This document shows, piece after piece, positions 10,456 through 21,394 of a DNA stretch of 64,000 nt. Every line of letters begins with the position of its first letter. Position 1 is the stretch's first letter. The stretch spans positions 59,870,379 through 59,934,378 of the forward strand of contig NC_051073.1 in NCBI RefSeq assembly GCF_004664715.2, written 5' to 3'. Under the pieces are notes generated by a model that ran no database searches, was not told the origin of the DNA, and saw only the letters and a list, made by a program, of their open reading frames with translations. The translations under genes were made by a program, and so were the position numbers. The stretch is from Peromyscus leucopus. Lineage: Eukaryota > Chordata > Mammalia > Rodentia > Cricetidae.

Positions 10456-10664
10456 GTTTTTTTGTTGTTGTTGTTTTGGGGTTTTTTGTTGTTGTTGTTG
10501 TTGTTGTTTGTTAGTTTGTTTTCGAGACAGGTTTTCTCTGTGTAGCTTTGCAACTTTCCTGGAACTTGCTTTTGTAGCCCAGGCTGGCCTCGAACTCACA
10601 GAGATCCGCCTGCCTCTGCCTCCCCAGGGCTGGGATTAAAGGCATGCACCACCACTGCCCGGCT
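10456..10664 (-). mobile_element. B1 SINE, inverted, with (TTG)n tail
   Basis: A TTG-rich tract precedes GAGACAGGTTTTCTCTGTG; the element ends ATGCACCACCACTGCCCGGC. Confidence 0.9.
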
Positions 10665-10669
10665 GCCAG

Positions 10670-11744
10670 TAAGTTTTAACAGTGAGGGATTTTGTTTTTA
10701 CGATGATGGTCTGTATTTCTGAGTAGGCTTTGCTTTGTATGAATCTAATACAAAACAACGGATCAGAGTAACTTTCGATTCTGTGATTCCGAGTCAAAGA
10801 TTAACATAATATAAATTTGAGAAGTTGATGTCACCAGCCTTGACACAAAGATATATTGATTATCTCCTAGAAGGTCCAAGTTCAACCACCAGCCAGGCTG
10901 TGCAGATCCACCCCCTATTTCTCTATAATTGTCCCTGACCCCACTCTTAGCTCTCCCGCCCCTCTCCTGTTCTCCCCTTTCCTGGCAATCGCCAAATGGC
11001 AGGAGATGCAGACTCTCCATTCTGTCTACAGATGATATGCCTGTTGCTCAATTCAGGCTGCAGATAAGTGTTTAAAATGCAGACACCCGGTACCAGCTAG
11101 CCCTAGACATCCTTATCTCAACTGGTCAAGTGTGTGGTGTAGGACACAGCAGCTTTTGAAAGCTTTCCAAGGGATTCTGTTATGCAGCTATCGCGGAAAA
11201 ATCACTGTTTTGAGTGTTTCTTCAGAATTCCACTGTCTGACCTTGAGATTTGCCTGTTTGGATGGCGCATGTTCAAGGCTAATGGAAAGCGAACCCTACT
11301 GAGAAATATGGATGCTTTCTGATTATGAGTCGCTGGAAACAGTCTTTGCTTTTGTTGTAGCTAATGAGATTGCAGCCAGGGCGTAGCCAGCTGCTTTCTC
11401 TATGCTCTCTAAGGAGCAGAGTCCTTGGACTACCTTGGAATGTGGGCTCAGGACCTTGTCCTGAGATCAGCAGGTTGAGCAATTGAATCTTATCTTTGTA
11501 GCCAGGGTTGATCTGACTCATACAAATCAAACTCAAGAGACTTACTTTGTGAAGGTGGAATTGTAATTACTTAAGTTTCAGTGAGAAAGATAATTGTCAT
11601 GGTTACTGATGATTATGAGTGCTGCAACCGAGTTTTTATGAGGGTGCTTGGCGAACATAATCAGACCAGAAAAAAAAATCAGATGGCATAACATAATAGT
11701 CAATTTATTTCTCACTGTAGGAGGAGGCTTCGTTGGTTCAGCAG
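10670..11744. other. Unassigned intergenic stretch
   Basis: No gene or young repeat recognised. The minus-strand frames at 10763-11020 and 11279-11536 (85 codons each) have no family signal. Confidence 0.45.
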
Positions 11745-11955
11745 ACCAACTTTAAGCCAGCTCTGGCAGGGTTCAAATGCCACCTGACTGCTAAGCAATC
11801 ACTGGCCAACATTCTTCAAACAGTTCAAGGTCCTCATCTATAAAAATATGTAGGGATGTTATCGAGATTGGTGTGGGATTAAAATAATTAATATAGGGCA
11901 CTTAGCCCCTGACACATAGTAAAGGCTTAAAGATGACGGCTATTATTATCTACCT
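11745..11955 (+). mobile_element. MIR
   Basis: GGGTTCAAATGCCACCTGAC, TCCTCATCTATAAAAATATG, AATTAATATAGGGCACTTAG and TGACACATAGTAAAGGCTTA are in MIR order. A long, well-preserved ancient element. Confidence 0.8.
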
Positions 11956-12039
11956 ATGATGGCCCACTTCATACTCTACTCAGATATCACTGCAGTACAA
12001 TTGAGATACTTATTGCAGACCGCCACTGAAAATGTTCAT

Positions 12040-12212
12040 TATTTTCGTATTGTAGATGATGGGTGTGTATAGGCGGGCATGTGGAGGTCGGAGGACAGCC
12101 TTGTGGTGTTGCCTCTCTCCTTCCACCTCTACGTGGGTTCCAGAGATCAAACTGATCAAATCGGGCATGTGAAACAAGTACTGTGTGTTCTGAGCCATCT
12201 GCTACTCCACTC
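12040..12212 (-). mobile_element. B3-type SINE, inverted
   Basis: CATGTGGAGGTCGGAGGACA, CTCTCTCCTTCCACCTCTAC and a degraded GAGCCATCTGC end. Confidence 0.7.
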
Positions 12213-12239
12213 CTAAATTTTTCTGGTTAATTCTTTGAG

Positions 12240-12320
12240 AATGTCATATAATATATTTTGTATATATTAGTATTGTATATAATATATACAATATTGTGTA
12301 TATAATATACAATATATTCA
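12240..12320. repeat. AT-rich low-complexity tract
   Basis: Repeated TATAATATA and TATTGTATA words. Confidence 0.85.
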
Positions 12321-12414
12321 CTCCTATTCCAACACCCCTCAGACCCATCCCACCTCACTAACCACCTAACTTCAAGATGTGTTTTTTTTTTTTTTTTTTT
12401 TTTAGAAATTCAAT

Positions 12415-12631
12415 GGAGAACTGGAGAGACAGCACAGTGTTAAAGAGGATTTGCTCCTCTTCCAGGGGACCTGGGGTTGATTCCCAGCACCTACACAGTG
12501 GCTCAGAACCAGTTGTAACTATATATAGTTCTAGGGGAATCTAGCACCCTCTTCTGGTCTCACATAATGCACAGACATTCGTGTAAGAAAAGCATCCATA
12601 CATATTAATAAATAGATTAATTAAAACGAAT

Positions 12632-12672
<41 letters not shown>
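12415..12672 (+). mobile_element. B2 SINE ending in (AT)n
   Basis: ACTGGAGAGACAGCACAGTG, TTGATTCCCAGCACCTACAC, AATAAATAGATTAATT, then (AT) at 12635-12672. Confidence 0.8.
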
Positions 12673-12676
<4 letters not shown>

Positions 12677-12732
12677 CATCAGGATTCTATCTCACACTAA
12701 TCAGAATGTTGATCTTCAGGAAAACAAAAAGA

Positions 12733-12888
12733 AGCCAGGTGTGGTGGTGCACACCTTTGATCCTATCGCTCGGGAGGATCTCAAAATCTCTGAGTTGGAA
12801 CCAGCCTGGTCTACAGAGCGAGTTCCAGGACAGCCAGGGCTGCACAGAGAAACCCTGTCTCAAAAAGCCAAAGCAAAAACAAAAATAG
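12733..12888 (+). mobile_element. B1 SINE
   Basis: GCCAGGTGTGGTGGTGCACA to GAAACCCTGTCTCAAAAAG. Confidence 0.88.
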
Positions 12889-13045
12889 GGTGTGGTAACA
12901 CATGCCTTTAATTCTAGCACTCGGGAGGCAGAGGCAGGCGGATCTTTATTGAGTTCCAGGCCATCCTGGTTTACACAGTAAGTTCTAGGACAGCCAGGGC
13001 TATGTAGAGAGACCCTATCTCCCCAACCCCAAAAAAACAAAACAA
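12889..13045 (+). mobile_element. B1 SINE, tandem to the previous one
   Basis: GGTGTGGTAACACATGCC to GAGAGACCCTATCTCCCC with an A-rich tail. Two B1 copies lie head to tail. Confidence 0.85.
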
Positions 13046-13089
13046 TAAGTAAATAAACAAAAAATGCTGATGAAGATACAGAGAACATA

Positions 13090-13800
13090 AGTTACTAGCC
13101 AGTATAGAGGTTTAAACTGAACTACCATGTGATCCAGGTATATCACTTCTGGGAATATGCCCCAAAGAATCAAAATCAGCTCACAGTACAGAGGTCTGCA
13201 CACTCCTGTTCATCACTGCACTATTCATAATAGCTGAGTTATATTCAGCCTAGTTCACTGCACTATCCCTAATAGCTGAGTTATAGTCAGTCTAGTTCAC
13301 TGCACTATTCATAATAGCTGAGTTATAGTCAGCCTAGTTCACTGCACTATCCCTAATAGCTGTTATAGAGTCAGCCTAGTTCACTGCACTATTCATAATA
13401 GCCAGATTATAGAGTCAGTCTAGGTGCCCATAAAGAATGAATGGGTAAAGGAATGTGGTGCATGTAGTGCATGCACACAACTAAGCTTTATTTAGCTATA
13501 GAGAGAAATGAAATCACATTGCTTGCAAGAAAGTGGCAGGAACTGGTGATCATCGTGTCAAGCTAAATAAGTCAGAAGCAGACAAATGAGTATTACATGT
13601 CTTCTCTTATATAAGGAATTTAGGGTGGGGAAGGGGATTGCCTGTGTGTAAAAAGGAAAAGGGGGAGGATTGATAAAAGAAGATAATAGAGGTAGTAAAT
13701 ATGATAAATGTGTTGTATGTGTCTATAAAAGTATCACAGTGGAAACCATACTCTATACAATTAACATGCTGATAATAGTAATGTTAAGTTAAAATAAACT
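13090..13800 (+). mobile_element. L1 3' fragment (ORF2 end) with internal tandem expansion
   Basis: CTACCATGTGATCCAGG, CTTCTGGGAATATGCCCCAA and, after the tandem array, GAATGAATGGGTAAAGGAAT and TGAAATCACATTGCTTGCA follow the 3' end of rodent L1 ORF2. No intact reading frame. Confidence 0.7.
13214..13424 (+). repeat. Five-copy 42-bp tandem repeat within L1
   Basis: Units start CACTGCACTATTCATAATAG at 13214, 13256, 13298, 13340 and 13382. Units 2 and 4 share ATCCCTAAT where 1, 3 and 5 have ATTCATAAT, so growth probably occurred by duplicating an 84-bp pair. Confidence 0.95.
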
Positions 13801-13804
13801 CTAG

Positions 13805-13885
13805 TGCTGGGTGTGGTGGCACATACCTTTGATCCCAATCAGGGTGACACAAAGAAACCATATCTTGAAAAACCTAGCAAAAGAG
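13805..13885 (+). mobile_element. B1 fragment
   Basis: GCTGGGTGTGGTGGCACATA followed by a deleted right arm and GAAACCATATCTTG. Confidence 0.6.
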
Positions 13886-13936
13886 AGTAAAAGAATAGGC
13901 AGAAATATGAACTAGAAATTAATGAAGTAGCTATGT

Positions 13937-14061
13937 AGTTTTTGTTGCTGTTTGAGACAGGATCTCACTGTGTAGCCTGGGCTGGCCTAGAACTTATAGA
14001 GACCCACTGCCTCTGCCTTCTAAGTGCTGGGATTAAAGGCGTGTGCTACAGAGCCAGCTGA
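13937..14061 (-). mobile_element. B1 SINE, inverted
   Basis: GAGACAGGATCTCACTGTGT to AAGTGCTGGGATTAAAGGCG. Confidence 0.85.
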
Positions 14062-14071
14062 ACCAGAAAAA

Positions 14072-14213
14072 TTTGTTTGTTTGCTGTTTCAAGACAGGGT
14101 TTCTCTGTGTAGTCCTGGCTATCCTGGAACTCACTCTGTAGACCAGGATGGCCTCGAACTCACAGAGATCCGCCTGCCTCTGCCTCCCGAGTGCTGGGGC
14201 CACCACCTGGCTT
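14072..14213 (-). mobile_element. B1 SINE, inverted
   Basis: CAAGACAGGGTTTCTCTGTG to CCGAGTGCTGGGGCCACCAC. A second B1 beside the previous one. Confidence 0.9.
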
Positions 14214-14215
14214 AG

Positions 14216-14660
14216 TTATTCTTAACATTGAAGTTGGAAGTGTCGTCTTCCCAGAGGTCATCAGACATAATCCAAAGGATCACAGGAGACAATTTGTGAA
14301 TGAACTTGCCCATGGAGACAGGAAAGAATAATAGTTAAAAAATATTTACACTAAAACTTTTCTTCTTTTTATCCCCTAGTGACTATAAAATATGTGGAGA
14401 CATGATTTTTTTTTTTTGCTCAAAAATGTGTTGAGGAAAAATTATCAACAGAATTTTCATGATATTTAAAATGGACCTGTCACATGAAATTTTGTGTAAC
14501 TCTGCTCTGTCACCCTTTCTCAGTTTCATCACTAATATGATTGAAAAAACAGCCCCCTTATTATTTCAAAAGAAAAAAATTGTAAAATGTGAATTTTAGT
14601 GATGTCCTTCAGGTGGCTTTGGTTGAACAAGGAGTTAAACCCATGGCTCTGCTGTTAGCC
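14216..14660. other. No gene or repeat recognised
   Basis: AT-rich intergenic DNA with a short T run at 14407. Confidence 0.45.
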
Positions 14661-14985
14661 AATCCCATAATAGTGTTTGACCATGACAGCTCTTACAAAG
14701 GAAAACATTTAATTGGGGCTGGCTTACAGTTCAGATGTTCAGTCCATTATCATCATGGTGGGACATGGTGGTGTGCAGGCAGACATGGTGCTGGAGAGGT
14801 AGCTGAGAATTCCGAATCAAGATCAGCAGGCAGCAAGAAGGGAGAGTGACGCTGGGCCTGGCTTGAGCTTCTGAAACTTCAACACCCACCCCAGTGACAC
14901 ACTTCCTCCAACAAGGCCACGCCTCCTAGCAGCCCACTCCTGGGGAGCCTATAGGGGCCATTTTCATTCAAACCACCACAGTGCC
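14661..14985 (+). mobile_element. Rodent interspersed repeat (family E, copy 1)
   Basis: AAACATTTAATTGGGGCTGG, GTCCATTATCATCATGGTGG, CAACAAGGCCACGCCTCC and GGGGCCATTTTCATTCAAAC. Relatives lie at 18400, 19245, 22340, 51790 and 57510. The family is common in rodents; I am unsure of its name. Confidence 0.6.
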
Positions 14986-14989
14986 TACC

Positions 14990-15782
14990 AGCCAAAGGAG
15001 GCTGAAGGTTGTATTTGCCCCTCCCTCACCCATCTGCAAACCCACTCTTTGCTCAGCACATCTGATGGAGAAGACCACAAATACTGGGCTCCAAAAGATG
15101 AGAAATATCCTAACGGTAGTCACAAAAAGGTATTCAATTTTCCTCACTCCCAGGATAATAAGATGAATATTCGTGATGCTAAAGTAGAATAGGTCTTTTG
15201 GGTTGCACAGGTCTTTCCCTGCATTAGTTGTTGACTAGAGGGGCTTCCTACCTCTCCACCCAGCTTCCCACGAGCAATGCCTACAAAATAAATGAAGTCT
15301 TAGCATTGAGACTCATCAAGAACATTCTTAGATTGAACCCCAATAGTTCAGCTAAGACTCTGAGGTAAGAGGGAACCTTGCGGTGTTCTTGTTACTACTG
15401 AATAGATGAGGAACTGGAGTAATATTTCCACTTAACACGGTGGCCATTTACTGTTTCCATTTCTAGGTATTTTTAGATGCATTCACTAGATGGTCAAGTG
15501 GAAATCCCAAAGAGGTTGTTTTTTTATAGTTGGTATTTATGTTTCGTCTGCTTTAGCTCTTCTGTACACGATGCTGAACAAGAAATGAAACTCAATCCGT
15601 TTTTCTTGTTTTTCCCTAAGATGTTTGACCACCACCATTGATGTAACACTTCTGAACACACACCCCCAGCCTGGAGCTCTTGTTTACTTCTACACTAACA
15701 CACTGTGCGTATTGTAAAACATTGGATTTTAAAGGGTAAGATAAAACACAAATAGAAGTTTTAATACTCTCTCAACTGCAAA
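14990..15782. other. No gene or repeat recognised
   Basis: Ordinary intergenic sequence; short open frames only. Confidence 0.45.
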
Positions 15783-15785
15783 ACA

Positions 15786-15831
15786 ATGGATGGATGGATA
15801 GGTAGGGAGGTAGGTAGGTAGGTAGGTAGAT
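15786..15831. repeat. (GGAT)n/(GGTA)n tetranucleotide repeat
   Basis: GGATGGATGGATA followed by GGTAGGTAGGTAGGTAGGTA. Confidence 0.95.
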
Positions 15832-15837
15832 GAATTT

Positions 15838-16287
15838 CTAATTGGTCTTATTAAATAAAAAACACAGAACCAAATATGGGGGTGAAAGCCTTAGATCAGG
15901 GAGATAGGAATAGCCACCAGCTAGCCTTACCTCACCACACTGCAGCTTCCAAAGTGTGCTACTTCCTGTCTACCCACACCTTTATTGCCCTGCTTTTTTG
16001 CTCTCTCATTGGCTTTTAGCCCAGCTACCTCACTTCCTCGTCACTGCCTGTCTGTACAGACCTCTAGGTCTCTATGGTTGGTACTGGGATTAAAGGCATG
16101 TGTTACCACACTTGGCTCTGTTCCCTAGTATGGCCTTGAACACACAGAGACCCTGCCCGCCAAGTGATCGGATTAAGGGCGTGTGCTACCACTGCCTGAC
16201 TTTTGTGTTTACCTAAAATGGCTTGCTATTTCCTCTGATCTCCAGGCAAAGTTTATTTATTAACACACAAATAAAATATCACCACAT
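15838..16287. mobile_element. Composite B1-containing repeat (family C, copy 2)
   Basis: TTGGTCTTATTAAATAAAAA start, internal GGGATTAAAGGCATGTGTTA and GGATTAAGGGCGTGTGCTAC, end TCCAGGCAAAGTTTATTTAT. Same order as at 1941 and 22632. Confidence 0.6.
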
Positions 16288-16309
16288 GGATAGATGTCCT
16301 TTCATAGTG

Positions 16310-16490
16310 ATAAAATAGCTAACATTTGCTCAAAGCTTTGTGCGTGCCAGGCTCCTTTGATCCATTATCTCCGCGCAGGAAGCACTCTGTCAGCCTGTGT
16401 GTGTGACTCATGAGGAACTGAGGAATCTCAGATTGGAAGAAGCTGGTGGAGTCAATTCCCAGCCAGGGTGTCAAAGTGCAGAGCTCTTGT
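16310..16490 (-). mobile_element. MIR, inverted
   Basis: TAGCTAACATTTGCTCAAAG, GTGCCAGGCTCCTTTGATCC, CATGAGGAACTGAGGAATCT. Reverse-complement MIR order. Confidence 0.65.
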
Positions 16491-16945
16491 TTTTATGCAC
16501 TCAGCCCCGCTGTCATTACACTTTGACCACCACGGTGGGACCATAACCTTGATTAAATATTCACTGTGCTGAAGGCAGCTAACTATTTGCCTAATTGCAT
16601 GTGCGTAGGAGGAATCAAATAACTCAGACAAAATGGCCAATTGTGTTGTAGTTTTGAGGTCCATGGTTCTTGTTAGTATCTGAACTTTTCACCTTTGATA
16701 TTTTTTCAGTTTTTAAAATATTTTGACAACTTTGTAATAACTATCTTCTAACACATGTGCTCTTTTTTTTATTCAATAGTTGCTTAACAATTGCTAGGAT
16801 GAATGATGAACAGGCTTTCATAAAATCCTGTATTGATTTAAAAATTTTAATTGACACAGTATTTGCACATTTTTCTCTTTTTTAATAAAATAATAGAGTG
16901 CAAAAAACTTCAAAGTGTTCAAAAAGTATTTTTTCTTTTCTTCTC
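16491..16945. other. No gene or repeat recognised
   Basis: AT-rich intergenic DNA. Confidence 0.45.
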
Positions 16946-16947
16946 TC

Positions 16948-16948
<1 letters not shown>

Positions 16949-16978
<30 letters not shown>

Positions 16979-16998
16979 TGTATGTATGTATGTATTTA
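16949..16998. repeat. (TTTA)n/(TATG)n tetranucleotide repeat
   Basis: Eight TTTA units followed by TATG units, next to the tail of an inverted B1. Confidence 0.95.
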
Positions 16999-17140
16999 TT
17001 CAAGACAGTGTTTCTCTGTGTATCCCTGGCTGTCCTGGAACTCACTCTGTAGATCAAGCTGGCCTCAAACTCACAGAGATCTACCTGCCTCTGCCTCTCC
17101 AGTGCTCGGGTTAAAGGCATGCACCACCACCACCTGGCTC
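16999..17140 (-). mobile_element. B1 SINE, inverted
   Basis: CAAGACAGTGTTTCTCTGTG to GCATGCACCACCACCACCTG. Confidence 0.9.
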
Positions 17141-17494
17141 AGTGAATATTTCTGTACCAGCAGAGACTCAGCTTCTGCTTCACCCTCTGGGCAGCACCTT
17201 ACCTCCAACTTGTAGTCAGACTGTTCTCCGGCCTCTCGGGGAAGGCTGCCATCGCCTTTACCTTCCTGAAAAAACTCAGGTGAATGAGCATACACTGGCT
17301 TGAATAGCAGCTTGAGTACCAGAGTTGAAGCCCTCGGGATGCTTGGCCGCCCTGCCTCTGTGATCCACTGAATCCATGAAATGGAGAAGGACGATCTGCT
17401 CCCTGGTTTGTTTCGAGGATCGAATGGATTAAGGCAGATAATACATTTAAACAACACCCCAAATATTGAATAATATAAACAATATATTTGGTGG

Positions 17495-17695
17495 GGTTTT
17501 TTTTTTGTTGTTGTTGTTGTTGCTGTAGTTGTTTTGTTTTGTTTTTGTCTTTTGTTTTGTTTTGTTTTGTTTTGTTTTGTTTTTGAGACAGTATTTCTCT
17601 GTGGAGCTCTGGCTATTCTGGAACTCACAGAGATCCACCTTCCTTTGCCTCCCGAGGGCTTGAGCTAAAGGCGTGCACCACCACTGCCCAGCTTC
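17495..17695 (-). mobile_element. B1 SINE, inverted, with TTG/TTTTG tail
   Basis: (TTG)n then (TTTTG)n precede GAGACAGTATTTCTCTGTGG; ends GTGCACCACCACTGCCCAGC. Confidence 0.9.
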
Positions 17696-17699
17696 AACG

Positions 17700-18395
17700 C
17701 TATACATATTGAATTAATGAATCTGGATTGTGAGGGTGGTTGTGGGGATGGGAATCAGGAAGCTTTGGTTGGGGGTGGGGTGAAGTAGGGGGGTAGGGAG
17801 GGTGGGGTCATCGCCCATGGTGGGCTGGTGCTTTCTGGGACACATTTGATTTTGAGTTAGAAATCCCTTCACTCAAACTTGTGTAAGTAACTCCAACGAG
17901 CATATCACTTCACCACCAATAACGAAAGTAATTCTGATTTAAAAAAAAAAAAAAAAAACGTTGAACTGGTCACGAAGGGAAACCAGAGAGAGGCCGGCCT
18001 TTCAGTTATCTGTTCTGTCAGCTGTTTTCACTGCCCAGAAACCAAGGTGCAGCTTCCAGTAACTGAGGCGTTGTATCTTACTTCCTTCTCTCTTTTTAGC
18101 TGCACAGTTGGGAGGGGATGGAATTATATAATGTAGATCGAGTACAAAATAACAAGTGATGCCTTGGAGGAAATAACGATCACGTTGTACACACACTTCT
18201 GCTTCCCTGTTAATACCTGGAGAGGCTTGCAGCTTCATGACTTGAACAACCTGAATTAGCTACATTCTTTTGGACTTACTCTAAGTGAAGTGAGGGTTAT
18301 GTCTACCAGAACTCTGGGAGTGAGTGACAGAACCCTCTTTCATCCTCTTTTCTTCTTTATTTTTTTTCTCTCTCGGTGTCTTTACATGTTTGATC
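17700..18395. other. No gene or repeat recognised
   Basis: Contains a G-rich stretch at 17740-17815 (GGGGTGGGG-type words) and a run of about 19 A at 17940. Confidence 0.45.
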
Positions 18396-18399
18396 CTAG

Positions 18400-18460
18400 G
18401 CTAGTCATCTTCTGGTACTGTAACAAATACCTGAGACCAATTGTCTCACAAACAGAAAAC

Positions 18461-18504
<44 letters not shown>

Positions 18505-18860
18505 TCTCCTAGTGGTGGAACAAAGCTGTTTCTCATGGCCAGAAATGCAAGAAAGAAGAAACAAGGGTCCCAGCACCCCCTTTGAGACCACACCCATGAG
18601 ACAAGGGTCTCAGCATCCCCTTTGAGACCATACCCATGAGACAAGGGTCTCAGCATCCCCTTTGAGACATACCCATGAGACAAGGGTCTCAGCACCCCCT
18701 TTGAGACCATACCCATGAGACAAGGGTCTCAGCATCCTCTTTGAGATCATTCCCCACAACAATTTCCCATAAGCTCTGCCTCTTAAAGGTTCTATTCCTT
18801 CCCAAGCACTTAGCTGGGCTGGGCCTTTAGCATGTGTGCCTCCGAGTGACACTTCGAATC
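18400..18860 (+). mobile_element. Rodent interspersed repeat (family E, copy 2) with expansions
   Basis: GGTACTGTAACAAATACCTG head, a run of about 41 T at 18463, then a 40-bp tandem array, then CACAACAATTTCCCATAAGC. Confidence 0.5.
18561..18757 (+). repeat. 40-bp tandem repeat, about five copies
   Basis: Units start ACAAGGGTCTCAGCAYCCCC at 18561, 18601, 18641, 18680 and 18720; the third is 39 bp and the last is incomplete. Identity is very high, so expansion is recent. Confidence 0.95.
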
Positions 18861-19240
18861 TGAATTTCCTCCGGGGTAGTCATTTGCTTCCCTGATCCTA
18901 ATTTCACTTCCTCCTTTGGCAGTGTGCCAGGGCTGCCAGTGTCCTGACCTCTCATTCTCACCTCTTTGCGGACCCAGACACAACAGTTAGAAATACCATC
19001 CGGTGGGCTTGACCTTCTTATCTCAATTAGCAATCAAGAAAGTAGCCCACAGACATACCCCACAAGCCAATCTGATGGAGAGAGTTCTTTAATTGAGGCT
19101 TCCTTTCCCAGGCATGTTGACAACCAAAATTAGTCACCATAGTCATACCATTTTCAAATCCTATTTGTGACCTTAACTGATTTCTCGCTTCCCCATTTTA
19201 AAAATGAGGAACTTGAGTAATCAAGGAGAAGTTTGGATAG
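18861..19240. other. No gene or repeat recognised
   Basis: Ordinary intergenic sequence. Confidence 0.4.
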
Positions 19241-19244
19241 CTAG

Positions 19245-19612
19245 TGCCTTAATTTCTTTTCTATTGCCATGACAAAACATCATGACCAAAGAAACTTACA
19301 AAAGAAAGCAATTAATATGGAGTTCAGGGTTCCAGAGGGTTGGAGTCCATGACTGTCATGGTGGGGAGCATGGCAACAGGCAGGCATCCATAGAGCTGAA
19401 GCAGTAGCTGAGAGAGATTACAAGAGGCAGAGATAAACACTGGGAAATAGAGTGGACGTTTGAAACCTCAAATCTCATCCCCTATGAAGCACCTCCTCCA
19501 ACAGGGCCACACCTTCTCATCCTTCCCACACAGTTCTACCAGCTGAGGACCAACATTCAAATACTTGAGCCTAGAGGGGCCATTCTCCTTCAAGCCATCA
19601 TAGCTGGTAAGC
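19245..19612 (+). mobile_element. Rodent interspersed repeat (family E, copy 3)
   Basis: TTTTCTATTGCCATGACAAA, CATCATGACCAAAGAAAC, CTCCTCCAACAGGGCCACAC, AGGGGCCATTCTCCTTCAAG. Confidence 0.65.
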
Positions 19613-20150
19613 AACACAAATAGGCTCAGACACATGCAGCCTCGTGTTTGGATCCCCAACAGCCTGTGCCAAAGCCCATCACATCATCAAGACCAGCTGA
19701 CACTTTTTTTTTTTTTTGTCATGTAGAGAAAAATGTTTTGCTTTTAGGAAATGCTGCTAAAAATCCTCAATCGTCATTGCTTGTAAGGTGAACAGTGCTG
19801 TAATAGCACTCACTGGGAACATTCCTCTTCAGCATTTAAAATAGTTAAAGCTGGCATCTTACAGTATGGGCTGCTAAATATATTCTATGACAGTGTGAAG
19901 AAAAGGGCCATCTCATGACAGCTCCTACCTCTCAGGCATGGTCCCAGACTGAAAATAACACTCATTTGAAAATCACGCAGCTGTCTAATATCATTTATAA
20001 AATATTTATGTGTGAATGCTCCCTGGGATTATAATTTTCTGTCAGTTTCAGGACTTTAAAAACAGCTTCCCGTGACACACAGCAAAGTACAACAATCAGG
20101 GAACACACCTTCCTATTATCTGATTATTTTTTCTGAAACACAAATTCATG
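19613..20150. other. No gene or repeat recognised
   Basis: AT-rich intergenic DNA. Confidence 0.45.
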
Positions 20151-20157
20151 CCTGGTG

Positions 20158-20572
20158 TACTGGCTGGTTTCGTGTGTCAACTTGACACAAGCTGGAGTCA
20201 TCAGACAGGAAGGAGCCTCGTTTGAGGAAATGCCTCCATGAGATCCAGCTGTAAGTCATTGTCTCAATTAGCGATCAATGGGGGAGGGCCCAGTTCATGG
20301 TCAATGGTGCCATCCCTGGGCTGGTGGTCCTGGGATCTATAGGAAAGCAGGCTAAGCAAGCCAGGGGAAGCAAGCCAGTAAGAAGCTCCCTTCCATGGCA
20401 ACTGCATCAGCTCCTGCCTCCAGGATCCTGCCCTGCTTGAGTTCATGTCCTGACTTCCTTCAGTGGTGCACAGCAATGTGGAAGTGTAAACTGAATAAAT
20501 CCTTTCCTCCCCAACTTGCTTTTATGGTCATAGTTTTTCATCGAAGCAATAGAAACTCTAACTAAGACACCT
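20158..20572 (-). mobile_element. Rodent interspersed repeat (family F)
   Basis: GTGTCAACTTGACACAAGCT, GCCTCCATGAGATCCAGCTG, TGGTGGTCCTGGGATCTATA and AACTCTAACTAAGACA mark this abundant rodent repeat. Related copies lie in the duplication (31285-31626, 38208-38566) and at 43290. The strand is nominal. Confidence 0.6.
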
Positions 20573-20574
20573 GG

Positions 20575-21090
20575 AAACTGCACCAGCAAATGGACAGAAA
20601 GTGAATAGAAAAATTGAGAAAGCAGGGAGAGAGAATAAGCTGGAAGTTCTAGCCAATTGTCTCATGCTGGGAGCTGCAGAAATATGAAGCAGGATTTCAG
20701 CTGATTATGACAAATGAATACCTGGAAGAAGCCAAGGGCCTTCCAAGGGATAAAGCCAAGGCTCAAGGAGTCTTGATGATATCAGCTCTTGAATATTAGC
20801 CATTTTCCTGCAATGAATTCTTGAGTGCTACTGTAGCTTTTCTATTCAGTTCTTTTTCAAAGAACAGTGTGTTTGATCACTTATTGGACATAATTTCCCC
20901 ATTACTATTGGAATATTTGGGCAACTTTCTTCCAACTGTGCTACAACACAGTCAAGACTCCTAATTCCAGGCCTTTTGTCATTAGCAACATCCGCCAGAA
21001 CCATCTCCAGATGAAAGTATCTAATCTGAGAAACTTCCCAGAGTTTATAAGAACAGACTACCTGTCAGAGAGGTCAAGATTTGCCCTGAG
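20575..21090. other. No gene or repeat recognised
   Basis: Apparently unique intergenic DNA. Confidence 0.45.
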
Positions 21091-21092
21091 GC

Positions 21093-21244
21093 CTGGCGGT
21101 GGTGGAGCACACCTTTAATCCCAGCACTCGGGAGGCAGAGGCAGGCAGATCTTTGTGAGTTCGAAGCCAGCCTGTTCTACAAAGTGAGTTCCAGGACAGG
21201 CTCCAAAGCTACACAGAGAAACCCTGTCTTGAAAAAAAAAAAAA
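21093..21244 (+). mobile_element. B1 SINE, cricetid-type
   Basis: GCCTGGCGGTGGTGGAGCAC to CCCTGTCTTGAAAAAA, with GACAGGCTCCAAAGCTACAC. Confidence 0.92.
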
Positions 21245-21394
21245 TTTACACTGACTATTGTCCAGGACAGGCGGATGTGCTAATTAAGCTTAACTTTCTC
21301 CTTTTCCAAATTGAATCTCTAGTTCCAGATCTCCCTTTAACAATTACCAGGTGCATCTAGCTACGGCACAGGTTGCCCAGCCACCGAGGGCACT

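Noticed and set aside
17740..17815. G-rich run that might form a G-quadruplex
   Set aside because: Some G-runs of three or more are present, but with uneven spacing and no gene context; no claim is justified.
18290..18625. Open frames with poly-Phe or poly-Lys near 18.5 kb
   Set aside because: Translations of the run of about 41 T, followed by the 40-bp tandem array.
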